NCBI RefSeq assembly: GCF_014200675.1
Contig: NZ_JACHCI010000003.1
Coordinates: forward strand, 310,001 to 374,000
Reading direction: 5' to 3'
DNA: 64,000 nucleotides
Source: Janthinobacterium saanense
Lineage (GTDB): Bacteria; Pseudomonadota; Gammaproteobacteria; Burkholderiales; Burkholderiaceae_D
In this document: piece after piece, positions 8,047 through 16,606 of the stretch
Layout: the number at the start of each line of letters is the position of its first letter
Position numbering within the stretch: position 1 is the stretch's first letter
Program-made: the position numbers and the translations under genes
The notes under the pieces: generated by a model
The model's database searches: none
The model's input: only the letters and a program-made list of their open reading frames with translations
Told to the model about the DNA's origin: nothing

Positions 8047-8894
8047 TACCAGTCTCCCGAGGCGCCGCCGCCGTCAAAACTGCCGCCGCCACCGCCGCCA
8101 AAACCACCACCGCCGCCACCGCCGCCACCGCCTCCATCGCCGCCGAAACCGCCGCCGCCCGTAAAGCCGCCGCCGCTGCGGTTATTCAGCGCCTGGCTGA
8201 GTATGCTGCCCAGCACCACGCCGGTCGCTCCGCTGGACCAGTTGCTGCCGCGCTGCAAGCGGTTCGGCCCGCCACGCGAGCGGTACACGATCAGGGCGAT
8301 CAGGAAGCCAAAGAATAGCAGCGGCAGCCAGAAGCTGGCGCCCGTCTGCACGGCGGCCGGCGCCTGTTTCTGGGCCACTGCAGGCAATTGTTCCTGGTTC
8401 AGCAGGGTAGAGATGGCGCCCACGCCCGCCACCAGGCCACCGTAATAATCGTCCTGTTTGAAATGGGGCGCTATCACGTCTTGCAGTATGCGTTTCGATT
8501 GGGCATCGGTCAGCACGCCTTGCACGCCACGCCCCGCCTCGATGCGCAAACGCCGTAGCGCCGATGGATTGTCTTTCGCCACCATCAGCAGCACGCCGTC
8601 ATCGACGCCTTTGCGGCCCAGCTTCCAGGCGTCCGTCACGCGGATGCTGTATTGCTCGATGGCTTCCGGCGCCGTGCTCTTGACCAGCAGCACGGCGATC
8701 TGGCTGCCCGTCTTGGCTTCGTAGTCGCCCAGCACCGCTTCCAGCGCCGCTTTTTGCTTGTCATCGAGCATGCCGGCCTGGTCGGTGACGCGGGCGGTCA
8801 GCGGCGGCACGGCCACCAGCTGTGCGCTGGCCGGCAGCGCCAGCCAGAAGAGCAGCGCCCCGCACAGCGCCGCCAGATAGGCCCGGGCGTTCAT
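8046..8894 (-). CDS. TPM-domain membrane protein with Gly-rich tail (YgcG-like)
   Basis: A 282-residue protein with a signal peptide (MNARAYLAALCGALLFWLALPASAQ). A TPM domain follows at about residues 30-160 (LTARVTDQAGMLDDKQKAAL, then IEAGRGVQGVLTDAQSKRIL). There is one membrane helix near residue 195 (WLPLLFFGFLIALIVY) and a long Gly-rich tail ending in GDW. This is the standard YgcG/DUF2207-like layout, with the TPM domain outside the cytoplasm. It starts two bases after the LemA stop, so the three genes form a tight operon. The Gly-rich tail is encoded by a near-pure GCC/CCG tract on the plus strand, a likely slippage-prone stretch. Confidence 0.88.
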   Translation of the reverse strand: MNARAYLAALCGALLFWLALPASAQLVAVPPLTARVTDQAGMLDDKQKAALEAVLGDYEAKTGSQIAVLLVKSTAPEAIEQYSIRVTDAWKLGRKGVDDGVLLMVAKDNPSALRRLRIEAGRGVQGVLTDAQSKRILQDVIAPHFKQDDYYGGLVAGVGAISTLLNQEQLPAVAQKQAPAAVQTGASFWLPLLFFGFLIALIVYRSRGGPNRLQRGSNWSSGATGVVLGSILSQALNNRSGGGFTGGGGFGGDGGGGGGGGGGGFGGGGGGSFDGGGASGDW

Positions 8895-8896
8895 GA

Positions 8897-9511
8897 TTAC
8901 TTGCCGAAATCGACGGTAGGCGCCGTCGAGATGGCCTTTTCATTGTCGACCGTGAACGATGGCTTGACCTTGTAGCCGAAGATCATGGCCGTCAGGTTGT
9001 TCGGGAAGCTGCGCGCGTGCACATTGTAATCCTGCACGGCAGCAATATAACGCTGGCGCGCCACGGTGATGCGGTTTTCCGTGCCTTCCAGTTGCGACTG
9101 CAAGTCGCGGAAACTGGTGTCGGCCTTCAAGTCAGGATATTTCTCGGACACCACCATCAGGCGCGACAGCGCAGACGACAGCTGGCCTTGTACTTGCTGG
9201 AATTTGGCGAAGGCATTCGGGTCGTTCAGCACTTCCGGCGTGATCTGGAAACTGGTGGCGGCGGCGCGCGCCTTGGTCACCGCTTCCAGCGTTTCGCGCT
9301 CGTGGGTGGCATAGCCTTTCACCGTGTTGACCAGGTTGGGGATCAGGTCGGAGCGGCGCTGGTACTGGTTGACCACTTCGCCCCAGGCCGCCTTGGTCGC
9401 CTCATCCTTGCTTTGGAAATCGTTGTAGCCGCAGCCCGTCAAGATACCGGCCAGCACGGTGACGCTCAAGGCCAGGCGCATCCATTTGGTGAATTGATTG
9501 GTGATTTGCAT
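8897..9511 (-). CDS. lemA: LemA family lipoprotein
   Basis: A 204-residue LemA protein. The N-terminus carries a lipobox (I-L-T-G-C, Cys27) after a short hydrophobic stretch. The body contains the LemA signatures EVVNQYQRRSDLIPNLVNTVKGYA and RYIAAVQDYNVHARSFPN, and ends near FTVDNEKA. The family forms a long helical bundle attached to the membrane. It is the first gene of a LemA-TPM-TPM operon, a common association. The molecular role is not established. Confidence 0.92.
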   Translation of the reverse strand: MQITNQFTKWMRLALSVTVLAGILTGCGYNDFQSKDEATKAAWGEVVNQYQRRSDLIPNLVNTVKGYATHERETLEAVTKARAAATSFQITPEVLNDPNAFAKFQQVQGQLSSALSRLMVVSEKYPDLKADTSFRDLQSQLEGTENRITVARQRYIAAVQDYNVHARSFPNNLTAMIFGYKVKPSFTVDNEKAISTAPTVDFGK

Positions 9512-9677
9512 GATGGGTTCCGTGCGTAGTGAGGGGGTACGATAAATATACCTGAAACGGCAACAGGGGTTGGTTTAATAAGCGAGCGCGGCCGCCCATG
9601 CGCCATGGCGGCTGTCGTGGAGTGGCCCGGCCGCGTTACAATACGGGGTTTGCAACTGAATATAGAGAAGGTGTGCC

Positions 9678-10502
9678 GTGAATTTCATCAATAAATTATC
9701 CGCCGCGTGGACGGCCAATAATTCCCTGCTGTGCGTGGGCCTGGACCCTGACCTGGCGAAATTGCCGGCGGAACTGCGCGATGCACCCGATGGTATCACC
9801 ACCTTTTGCACCCGCATCATCGACGCCACGGCTGACCTGGTGTGCGCCTTCAAGCCGCAGATCGCCTATTTTGGCGCGCTGGGCGCAGAAAAGCAGCTGG
9901 AAGACATTTGCCGCTACCTGCGCGAAAATTACCCGCATATTCCGCTGATCCTCGATGCCAAGCGCGGCGACATCGGCGCCACCGCCACCCAATACGCACG
10001 CGAAGCGTTCGAGCGTTATGGCGCCGACGCCGTTACCGTGAACCCGTATATGGGTGAAGATTCGCTCGACCCTTACCTGGCGTGGGCCGACCGCGGCGTG
10101 ATCATCCTGTGCCGTACTTCCAATCCAGGCGGCTCGGACCTGCAATTCCTGCAAATCGATGGCGAACCGCTGTACCAGCGCGTGGCGCGTCTGGTGGCAG
10201 GCAAGTGGAACAAGAACGGCCAGTGCGCACTGGTGGTGGGCGCAACGTTCCCTGAAGAATTGGCGCAAGTGCGCGCCATCGTCGGCGACATGCCGCTGCT
10301 GGTGCCTGGCATCGGCGCCCAGGGTGGCGACATTGCCGCCACGGTAGGCGCAGGCCAGACGGCGGGCGGCATGGGCATGATGATCAGTTCTTCGCGCGCC
10401 ATCATTTATGCCCAGCCGCAAGACGGCGAAGATTTTGCCGATGCAGCCCGCCGCGTGGCGATCGACACGCGCGATGCGATCAACGCGCACAGAAGCGTTT
10501 AA
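9678..10502 (+). CDS. pyrF: orotidine 5'-phosphate decarboxylase
   Basis: A 274-residue type-2 OMP decarboxylase that converts orotidine monophosphate to UMP, the last step of de novo pyrimidine synthesis, in the cytoplasm. It shows CVGLDPD (residues 19-25), the FKPQIAYFG strand, and the catalytic DAKRGDIG motif (Asp93, Lys95, Asp98). The length fits the longer subgroup found in Burkholderiales and mycobacteria. It is divergent from lemA. A strong bidirectional terminator separates it from the convergent sbcB gene. No linked pyrimidine genes are present. Confidence 0.96.
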   Translation: MNFINKLSAAWTANNSLLCVGLDPDLAKLPAELRDAPDGITTFCTRIIDATADLVCAFKPQIAYFGALGAEKQLEDICRYLRENYPHIPLILDAKRGDIGATATQYAREAFERYGADAVTVNPYMGEDSLDPYLAWADRGVIILCRTSNPGGSDLQFLQIDGEPLYQRVARLVAGKWNKNGQCALVVGATFPEELAQVRAIVGDMPLLVPGIGAQGGDIAATVGAGQTAGGMGMMISSSRAIIYAQPQDGEDFADAARRVAIDTRDAINAHRSV

Positions 10503-10516
10503 GTTTCACGCAATAT

Positions 10517-10554
10517 GAAAAATGCCGGGCTCATTAACTGACCCGGCATTTTTC
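10517..10554. terminator. bidirectional intrinsic terminator between pyrF and sbcB
   Basis: GAAAAATGCCGGG and CCCGGCATTTTTC form a 13-base perfect stem with a 12-base loop; A- and T-runs on either side serve both convergent genes. Confidence 0.9.
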
Positions 10555-10556
10555 AT

Positions 10557-12005
10557 TTAATCGCGTAGCGGCGCGACCATCTCTACATAGTCATACAGCT
10601 CGCCCAGTATCTCTTCTCCCCGTTCATCGACCGATTCCGACAAGGTATCGATTTCCGTGAACAGCATTTCGATGGTGCGGGCGCCGGCCTCGCCGTCGAA
10701 CAAACGGGCGGCGCGGTGCTGTTCCCAGCGCAGGCTTTCCGCTTCGCTTAATGTCTGTGGGAAATTGCGTGCGCGGTAGCGGAACAGCAATTCCTGCAGG
10801 CGTTCGTCGGCAAACGAAGGGCGCGCGGCGGCCAGTTCGGCCGGCGTCTTGCGGCGCAGCGAGTCGAGCAGGCGGCGGTCGTCATTGCTGACAAAACCGC
10901 CATACAGGTCTTCATCCACGTCGACCGCGCCATCGCTGCCGGGGCGCTGGAAGACGGCGGCCCAGGTGGCCGACATATCGGGTAAGCTGGCGGCATGGCT
11001 GGCGTTGGCCAGCGCTGTCTCGACATCGATGCCCCAGCGCTCGGCCATGGCGGGCGACAGGGTTTTCAAATTGCCTACCAGCATGGGCGACTTATTCAGG
11101 TGCACGCTTTTCACGGGCAGGCGGGTCAGCCCTTCCGGCATGGCGTCAGCACGGGTAAACAAACGTGTGCGGATGGTGTCGGCGTCCAGGGTGGCCAGTT
11201 CGCGCGGATCGTACTGGCAATCCCAGACCAGTACTTCATTCTTGTTGCTTGGATGCGTGGCCAGCGGCCAGACCAGGCCCAGGCAGCCGCTCTCGGCCGG
11301 GAACATGCCCGAGACATGCAGGAAAGGCTGGCGCTGGGCGGCGTCCAGGTGCATGCCCATTTCGCTGGCGACCTTGTCTTTCTTGTGCAGCGCCAGGCAG
11401 AATTCGAACAGTTTCGGCTGCGTCTGCTTGATCAAACGGGCCAGGGCGATGGTGGCGCGCACGTCGGACAGCGCATCATGCGCCGCTTCGTGCAGCAAGC
11501 CATTGGCCTTGCTTAAGTGTTCCAAGCGGAAACTGGTCTGGCCATCGTCGCGCTTGGGCCATTGCATGCCGTCCGGGCGCAGCGCGTGCGTCATGCGCAC
11601 CACGTCGAGCAAGTCCCAGCGGCCGCAATGATTTTTCCATTCGCGCGCATACGGGTCGTGCAGGTTGCGCCAAAGCAAGAAACGCGTGACTTCATCGTCG
11701 AAACGGATGGTGTTGTAGCCCACGCCGATGGTGCCAGGCTCGGAAAAGGCCGCTTCGATCACGGTCGCGAATGCATGCTCGGGCACGCCTTGCTGCAGGC
11801 ATTGCTGTGGCGTAATGCCGGTGATCAGACACGATTGCGGATCTGGCAGGAAATCATTGGCAGGCTGGCAATACAGCATGATGGGTTCGCCGATTTCATT
11901 CAGCTCGGCATCGGTGCGGATGGCCGCGAACTGGGCCGGGCGGTCGCGGCGCGGCTGTACGCCAAAGGTTTCGTAATCGTGCCAAAGAAAAGTCTGGATA
12001 GTCAT
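10557..12005 (-). CDS. sbcB: exodeoxyribonuclease I
   Basis: A 482-residue 3'-to-5' single-strand DNA exonuclease used in mismatch repair and recombination. The DEDDh exonuclease domain starts LWHDYETFG (Asp10, Glu12), continues with GYNTIRFDDEVTRF, and ends with HDALSDVRATIALARL near residue 185, holding the catalytic His and Asp. The C-terminal half matches the SH3-like and helical domains of ExoI, including FRYRARNFPQTLS. Length equals the E. coli enzyme. It is divergent from the DUF5610 gene and convergent with pyrF. Confidence 0.95.
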   Translation of the reverse strand: MTIQTFLWHDYETFGVQPRRDRPAQFAAIRTDAELNEIGEPIMLYCQPANDFLPDPQSCLITGITPQQCLQQGVPEHAFATVIEAAFSEPGTIGVGYNTIRFDDEVTRFLLWRNLHDPYAREWKNHCGRWDLLDVVRMTHALRPDGMQWPKRDDGQTSFRLEHLSKANGLLHEAAHDALSDVRATIALARLIKQTQPKLFEFCLALHKKDKVASEMGMHLDAAQRQPFLHVSGMFPAESGCLGLVWPLATHPSNKNEVLVWDCQYDPRELATLDADTIRTRLFTRADAMPEGLTRLPVKSVHLNKSPMLVGNLKTLSPAMAERWGIDVETALANASHAASLPDMSATWAAVFQRPGSDGAVDVDEDLYGGFVSNDDRRLLDSLRRKTPAELAAARPSFADERLQELLFRYRARNFPQTLSEAESLRWEQHRAARLFDGEAGARTIEMLFTEIDTLSESVDERGEEILGELYDYVEMVAPLRD

Positions 12006-12137
12006 TGATGGTGGTGGCGTTGTTGGTCGCTAAAAAAAGTCGTGGCTATAGTTTTTTGAATACTTGCCGATAATATATGAGAGCGGGAAGATCATTCTCG
12101 CATGGTGTCATATATTGTCCGTTCAAGGAGGCCTATC

Positions 12138-12749
12138 GTGTCAATTCCCATCGCCGCAGGCGCTAATTCCAGCAGTTCCCTGAATTCCGTCAATACCGAC
12201 GACAGCAAGGTCCGCCAAAAAGATGGCAGCAGCACCGAGATGAGCGTCAACGACAAGTCGCGCCTGCAACTGAACGCGTCCATCATGCAGGCCTCGCTCA
12301 ATGTCTCCATCGGTTCGCAGAACGATCCGCTGGCGCTGGTCTACAAATCAGCCATCACCAGCATCAATGAAGCCTTGAAGGGCCAGTATGGCGATGACGC
12401 GGTGCAAAACGCGGCGTCGCAAGACAATAGTCCCGAGGCAACGGCGAGCCGCATTGTATCCTTGTCGACCGGTTTCTTTGAAGCCTACAAGAAACAGCAT
12501 CCCGGCGATGACGACGATGCCACCTTGCAAAAGTTCATGGATACCATCAGTGGCGGCATGGAAAAAGGTTTCAAGGAAGCGCGCGACATCCTCGGTGGCT
12601 TGAAAGTGCTGGGTGGTGACATCGCCAGCAATATCGACAAGACCTATGCGCTGGTGCAAAAGGGCTACGCCGATTTCCAGGCCGCGCACAGCAGCAAGAA
12701 GGCTGATGCGCCGGCAGCGTCAGATAAACCGGATACCAAGGCTGCCTGA
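12138..12749 (+). CDS. DUF5610-like protein of unknown function
   Basis: A 203-residue protein starting from GTG at 12138, chosen because AAGGAGG lies six bases upstream; the ATG at 12102 in the same frame lacks such a site. The N-terminal 35 residues are Ser/Asn/Asp-rich and probably disordered. The middle (SAITSINEALKGQYGDDAVQNA, then SLSTGFFEAYKKQH, then FMDTISGGMEKGFKEARDILGGLKVL) is helical and looks like the DUF5610 domain. The C-terminus is Ala/Lys-rich. There is no signal peptide. Proteins of this type sometimes occur with motility or surface genes, but nothing nearby supports that. It ends one base from the convergent diguanylate cyclase gene. Confidence 0.72.
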   Translation: MSIPIAAGANSSSSLNSVNTDDSKVRQKDGSSTEMSVNDKSRLQLNASIMQASLNVSIGSQNDPLALVYKSAITSINEALKGQYGDDAVQNAASQDNSPEATASRIVSLSTGFFEAYKKQHPGDDDDATLQKFMDTISGGMEKGFKEARDILGGLKVLGGDIASNIDKTYALVQKGYADFQAAHSSKKADAPAASDKPDTKAA

Positions 12750-12750
12750 T

Positions 12751-13716
12751 TTACAGGGAAACGGTATTGCGGCCGGCTGCCTTGGCGCGGTACAAGGCCG
12801 TATCCGCCGCAGCGATCAAGCCGTGCTCATCCTGGTTTTGCGCCAGGCTGGCCACGCCGAAGGAGCCCGTGATATGCGGCAGCGGGCAGCGCATGTCGTT
12901 GAAGATGACGGCGTGCTGCAGGCGTTCGCATAGCCGCTCCGCCACCAGCATGGCCACCTGCTCGCTGGTGTCCGGCAAGATCACCATCAATTCTTCGCCG
13001 CCATAGCGCACGGCAAAATCGGTCGGACGCGAGGCGGACCCCAGCACCTGGGCGGCGATGCGCAGCGCCTGGTCGCCGGCCTGGTGGCCGTGGGTGTCGT
13101 TGAAACGCTTGAAATGGTCGAGGTCTATCATCACCAGCGACAGCGGCTCGCCGCTGCTGTGCGCCGTGACGATCATGTTCGGCAGTAAATCGTTGAGCCA
13201 GGCGCGGTTGTACAAGCCGGTCAGGCTGTCGACCATTGACAGCTGGCGGTAGAATTCGCCCAGCTTCTGGCGCCGGCGCAACAAGGCGTTGGCGGCGCGG
13301 ATGCGGAATGAAAGCAGGCGCAGCAGATTGCGCGCCAGGCCGTTCGATCGTTCGATCAATTCCCACACGAGACCGGCGTTAATCACCAGCAAGTCAGTTT
13401 CTTCCAGGGCGGAAATGGCGGCCAGGTTGCTCGCTTCGTCCAGCACCGATTGTTCGCCCACGCTTTCGCCGGGCAAGACTTTGCTGACGGTGCCGTCGTC
13501 CATGCCCGTATGCGTGTCGGCGGCGACCGCCAGCGAACCGCGCAGTACGATGTAGAGGCTGGCGCCTTGCGTGTCGGTCAGCGCTTCGCCCGCTTCCAGG
13601 CGGATCACGGGGCAGGGGGCCAGCATGACAGCCGTCCGGCTGTCCGCCCCATCGCGAAATAGCTGTAGATCGCCGATGTTGCAGTTTGAAGCGCTGAAGT
13701 TGCCGATTTGTTCCAC
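12751..13716 (-). CDS. diguanylate cyclase with N-terminal cyclic-nucleotide-binding-like domain
   Basis: A 321-residue two-domain protein. Residues 20-140 form a cNMP-binding-like beta roll (SLYIVLRGSLAVA, then VLPGESVGEQSVLDE). Residues 155-321 form a GGDEF domain with MIDLDHFKRFNDTHGHQAGD (metal Asp, substrate Asn) and active site GGEEL (239-243), a functional GGEEF variant. An RxxD inhibitory site (Arg230-Asp233) lies exactly five residues before GGEEL. It should therefore make cyclic di-GMP from two GTP and be subject to product inhibition. The protein has no membrane helix. The N-terminal domain suggests control by a small ligand, not necessarily cAMP. Confidence 0.9.
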   Translation of the reverse strand: MEQIGNFSASNCNIGDLQLFRDGADSRTAVMLAPCPVIRLEAGEALTDTQGASLYIVLRGSLAVAADTHTGMDDGTVSKVLPGESVGEQSVLDEASNLAAISALEETDLLVINAGLVWELIERSNGLARNLLRLLSFRIRAANALLRRRQKLGEFYRQLSMVDSLTGLYNRAWLNDLLPNMIVTAHSSGEPLSLVMIDLDHFKRFNDTHGHQAGDQALRIAAQVLGSASRPTDFAVRYGGEELMVILPDTSEQVAMLVAERLCERLQHAVIFNDMRCPLPHITGSFGVASLAQNQDEHGLIAAADTALYRAKAAGRNTVSL

Positions 13717-13911
13717 AAGCCCACTTTCAAAAAGCCAGCGCCACGCAAGCAGTGAGCTGGTTGCTTCATGATAGCTTAAAGCAGGCTTTACTGTAATGAA
13801 AAAGGCTTTCCAGAAGTGAAATTATGTGTGAAATACGACAATCATTTTGTCGTGATGATAATTGTTTGAAGTGCAATGTTGGCATGGCTTGCCAAAAACT
13901 GTACCCCAAAT

Positions 13912-13936
13912 GCAAAGGCAGCCTTGATCGGCTGCC
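13912..13936 (-). terminator. intrinsic terminator of the hibernation factor gene
   Basis: GGCAGCC and GGCTGCC form a seven-base stem with a six-base loop; on the minus strand a short T-rich tail follows. It lies 25 bases after the stop codon. Confidence 0.65.
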
Positions 13937-13961
13937 CAGGTCTCTATAAAAACACGGGGAA

Positions 13962-14339
13962 TTACTCGGCGGCTTCTTCCGCTTCCGGTGCATCGCTCAC
14001 GGCATTTTTGCCGCTGGCATGGCGTTTGCTGCCGTGCAGGCGGCCCATGGCGCTATCGATGGCGCGTTTGAGTTTCTCGGTGGCGCCGCTGAGCGATTGA
14101 TGCACGCTGGCATTTTGCTCGGTGACGGCGATAGGTTGATAGCCAGCAACGCGGGCTTCGATGACGCAGCGGATATCGTCTGCACCGCCTTTCGGGCCAT
14201 TCGTGTCGCTCAGGTGGACTTCGATACGCGTCAGGTTGTCGCGAAAGCGGCTCAGTGCGTTTTCAAGTACGGATTGCACATGTTCGGTCAATCCAGGGGT
14301 GTGGGCGATGGTGCTGTCGGTATTGATATTGATTTGCAT
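13962..14339 (-). CDS. HPF/RaiA family ribosome-associated protein
   Basis: A 125-residue protein starting MQININTDSTIAHTPG with GAAGGAGT placed well for the ATG at 14339. The fold shows the HPF/RaiA beta-alpha-beta-beta-beta-alpha pattern: VQSVLENALSRFRDNLTRIEVHLSDTNG, then CVIEARVAGYQPIAVTEQNASVHQSLSGATEKLKRAIDSAMGRL. The C-terminus is a basic stretch followed by an acidic Ala/Glu tail. Relatives bind the 30S subunit and make ribosomes hibernate in slow growth. It is a short form, lacking the C-terminal dimerisation domain of long HPF. It is a stand-alone gene with its own terminator. Confidence 0.82.
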   Translation of the reverse strand: MQININTDSTIAHTPGLTEHVQSVLENALSRFRDNLTRIEVHLSDTNGPKGGADDIRCVIEARVAGYQPIAVTEQNASVHQSLSGATEKLKRAIDSAMGRLHGSKRHASGKNAVSDAPEAEEAAE

Positions 14340-14532
14340 ACGAGACTCCTTCAATTCAAAAAAAACCCATCACAGGCGTGCTACTGCCTCATGCAGATGA
14401 CCTCCTGCATGACTTATCTTACTCCTGTTTCGCCTATTTCAAGGGGCTATGCACGATTAAGATGGGCTTAACCCTGCAGTCAGGTCAAGTTTCCTTGTGG
14501 AAATGTTTTTCAGCCTCATAATAATGAATTGA

Positions 14533-14565
14533 CCATTCATCAGCCATTCATCAACCATTAATCAG
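14533..14565. repeat. three 11-bp tandem repeats across a stop codon
   Basis: CCATTCATCAG, CCATTCATCAA and CCATTAATCAG stand in tandem. The stop codon of the DUF1345 gene (14551-14553) lies inside the array. Confidence 0.75.
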
Positions 14566-15216
14566 GCCGGCGGCAATATTAATCGACAGGCCCAGCACCA
14601 CCAGGTTGAAGAAAAAACTCAGCACCGATTGGCCCAGCACGATCTGGCGCATCAAGCGCGTCTGCACGGTGACGTCCGAGGTTTGCACGGCCACCGCGAT
14701 GGTGAACGAGAAATACAGGAAATCCCAGTAATCGGGATTTTGTTCATCCTCGGGAAAACGCAGCGGGCGCTGCTGCGGGCTGGCCTGGTAATACAAATGG
14801 GCATAGTGAAAGCAGAACAGGGTGCCGACCAGGAACCAGGAGCCGACCAGTGTCAATATGGTCAGGCCATAGTGCAGGGCGCGCGCGTCCGGCGTCATGT
14901 CTTTCATGGCCGACAGTTGCGAGACGATCGCGACCAGGCTCATCACGGACGCCACCGACAGCGCCGACAAGACCATGGCCGCCCGTTCATCCTGGCGTGC
15001 GGCCACGGTTTTGACCTTGTGATGACTGGCGCGCATCATCATCCAGGCCATGGTGATCAGGTACAGCCACACCGCGATATTCCACGCCACCAGCAAGCGC
15101 GTCATCTGGCGCCAGGCGTCGGGCAGCAGCAAACCGGCCGCCACGCCGATGACGATGGCCATGCTCAGATGAGGGCGGCTGCGGATGAAGCCGTGCAAGG
15201 GAAACGATATTTTCAT
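14551..15216 (-). CDS. DUF1345 membrane protein
   Basis: A 221-residue inner-membrane protein with about five hydrophobic helices. The family signature is present near the C-terminus: DFLYFSFTIAVAVQTSDVTVQ, then LGQSVLSFFFNLVVLGLSINIAAGL, as in DUF1345 proteins. The biochemical role of the family is unknown; the FSFTI...SDV segment is the most conserved part. The start at 15216 precedes a charged N-terminus (MKISFPLHGFIRSRPH) and the first helix. The stop codon falls inside a short tandem repeat, and the next gene on this strand is 212 bases away. Confidence 0.87.
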   Translation of the reverse strand: MKISFPLHGFIRSRPHLSMAIVIGVAAGLLLPDAWRQMTRLLVAWNIAVWLYLITMAWMMMRASHHKVKTVAARQDERAAMVLSALSVASVMSLVAIVSQLSAMKDMTPDARALHYGLTILTLVGSWFLVGTLFCFHYAHLYYQASPQQRPLRFPEDEQNPDYWDFLYFSFTIAVAVQTSDVTVQTRLMRQIVLGQSVLSFFFNLVVLGLSINIAAGLING

Positions 15217-15256
15217 GGGGCAAGCAGGCGTGGTGGGCGATACCGCATCTTAGCCT

Positions 15257-16534
15257 TTAAGTTTGGCTTGCTGCGCTTCCTTTCGCCGCTTCCTCTTTCG
15301 CGTGATGGGGGAAGCGGTCCATGCGCGACAGCACGGGGAACAGCACCGCCCACAGCCCCGTCACGGCCAGCGTGGCGGCGCCGCCGAACAGCACGGCGCG
15401 CACCAGGCCAAACCAGCCGGCCGTCAGGCCCGATTCAAATTCGCCCAGCTCGTTCGAAGCGCCGATAAACACGGAATTGACGGCGCTGACGCGGCCGCGT
15501 ATTTCGTCGGGCGTTTCGAACTGCACCAGCAGATGGCGGATATACACGCTGACCATGTCGCCGGCGCCCATCAGGAACAGGGCCGCCAGGGCCACCGCGA
15601 CATGGCTGGTGGCGCCCAGGGTCAGGGTGCCCAGGCCAAACACGGCCACGCCGCCAAACATCCAGGCGCCCACCCGGCGCGTGATCGGGAAGAAGGCCAG
15701 CGCAATCGAACAGACGGCCGCGCCCACGCCGGGCGCCGTGCGCAGCAAGCCCAGGCCGCTGGGGCCGGTATGCAGCACATCGTGGGCCAGCGCCGGCAGC
15801 AGGGCGGTAGCGCCGCCGAACAGCACGGCAAACAGGTCCAGCGAGATGGCGCCCAGCACGATGGGTTTGGACCAGACGAAGCGCAAGCCTTCAAGCAGGG
15901 TATGCCAGCTGACGGGCGCGCGTTTGACCACTTGCGGCGCCGGCGTGGTGGCGCGCATCAGCAGCACCGATAACACCAGCAGCGAAGCGGTCACCAGGTA
16001 CACGACCTTGGGGCCGAAGTAATACAGCAGGCCGCCCAGAATGGGGCCGAGGATGATGGCCACATGCGAGCTCGACGAGCTGAGCGCGACGGCGCGGCTG
16101 AAGCTTTCGGTGGGTACCATATTGACCAGCACGGCTTGCGTGGCCGGCATCATGAAGGCGCGTGCGCTGCCGAACAGCACCAGCACGGCAAATACGGGCC
16201 AGACCACGCGCATGCCGCTGGCGGTAAACGCCAGCAGCGCCAGCGCGCAAACCAGTTGCGCCGTCAAACACCAGGCGATGATATTGCGGCGGTTGTAGCG
16301 GTCGGCCGCGTGGCCAGCCGGCAGGATCAAGACCAGGAAGGGGGCGAATTGCGCCAGGCCGATCAAGCCCAGGTCGAACAGGCTGCCCGTCAGCTGGTAC
16401 ACCTGCCAGCCGATGGCCACGCTTTGCATTTGCACGGCCAGGGTGCCCAGCACGCGGGCAGACAGGTAGAAAGAGAAATTGCGGTGACGCAGGACGCTGA
16501 AACCATTGCCGGGCGAAGCGAGGGACATGAACAC
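15257..16534 (-). CDS. MFS transporter (EntS-like, DHA3 group)
   Basis: A 425-residue transporter with about 12 membrane helices. It starts FSVLRHRNFSFYLSARVLGTLAVQMQSVAIGWQVYQLTGS, the N-terminal pattern of the EntS/MFS_3 group, and has the AGHAADRYNRR loop of MFS proteins between helices 2 and 3. A second loop, PDEIRGRVSAVNSVFIGASNELGEFESG, is also typical of this group, whose members export siderophores or drugs. Two starts, 16534 and 16528, are both plausible. The gene lies downstream of the ferredoxin-type reductase on the same strand with a gap of about 70 bases, so co-transcription is possible. Substrate unknown. Confidence 0.87.
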   Translation of the reverse strand: MFMSLASPGNGFSVLRHRNFSFYLSARVLGTLAVQMQSVAIGWQVYQLTGSLFDLGLIGLAQFAPFLVLILPAGHAADRYNRRNIIAWCLTAQLVCALALLAFTASGMRVVWPVFAVLVLFGSARAFMMPATQAVLVNMVPTESFSRAVALSSSSSHVAIILGPILGGLLYYFGPKVVYLVTASLLVLSVLLMRATTPAPQVVKRAPVSWHTLLEGLRFVWSKPIVLGAISLDLFAVLFGGATALLPALAHDVLHTGPSGLGLLRTAPGVGAAVCSIALAFFPITRRVGAWMFGGVAVFGLGTLTLGATSHVAVALAALFLMGAGDMVSVYIRHLLVQFETPDEIRGRVSAVNSVFIGASNELGEFESGLTAGWFGLVRAVLFGGAATLAVTGLWAVLFPVLSRMDRFPHHAKEEAAKGSAASQT

Positions 16535-16606
16535 TTTCCAGAGAGCAGCGGGGTGTGGGAAGGCAGCGGGCGGCGCCCGCAGCGCCTTCCCGCTGCATGG
16601 AGGGTG

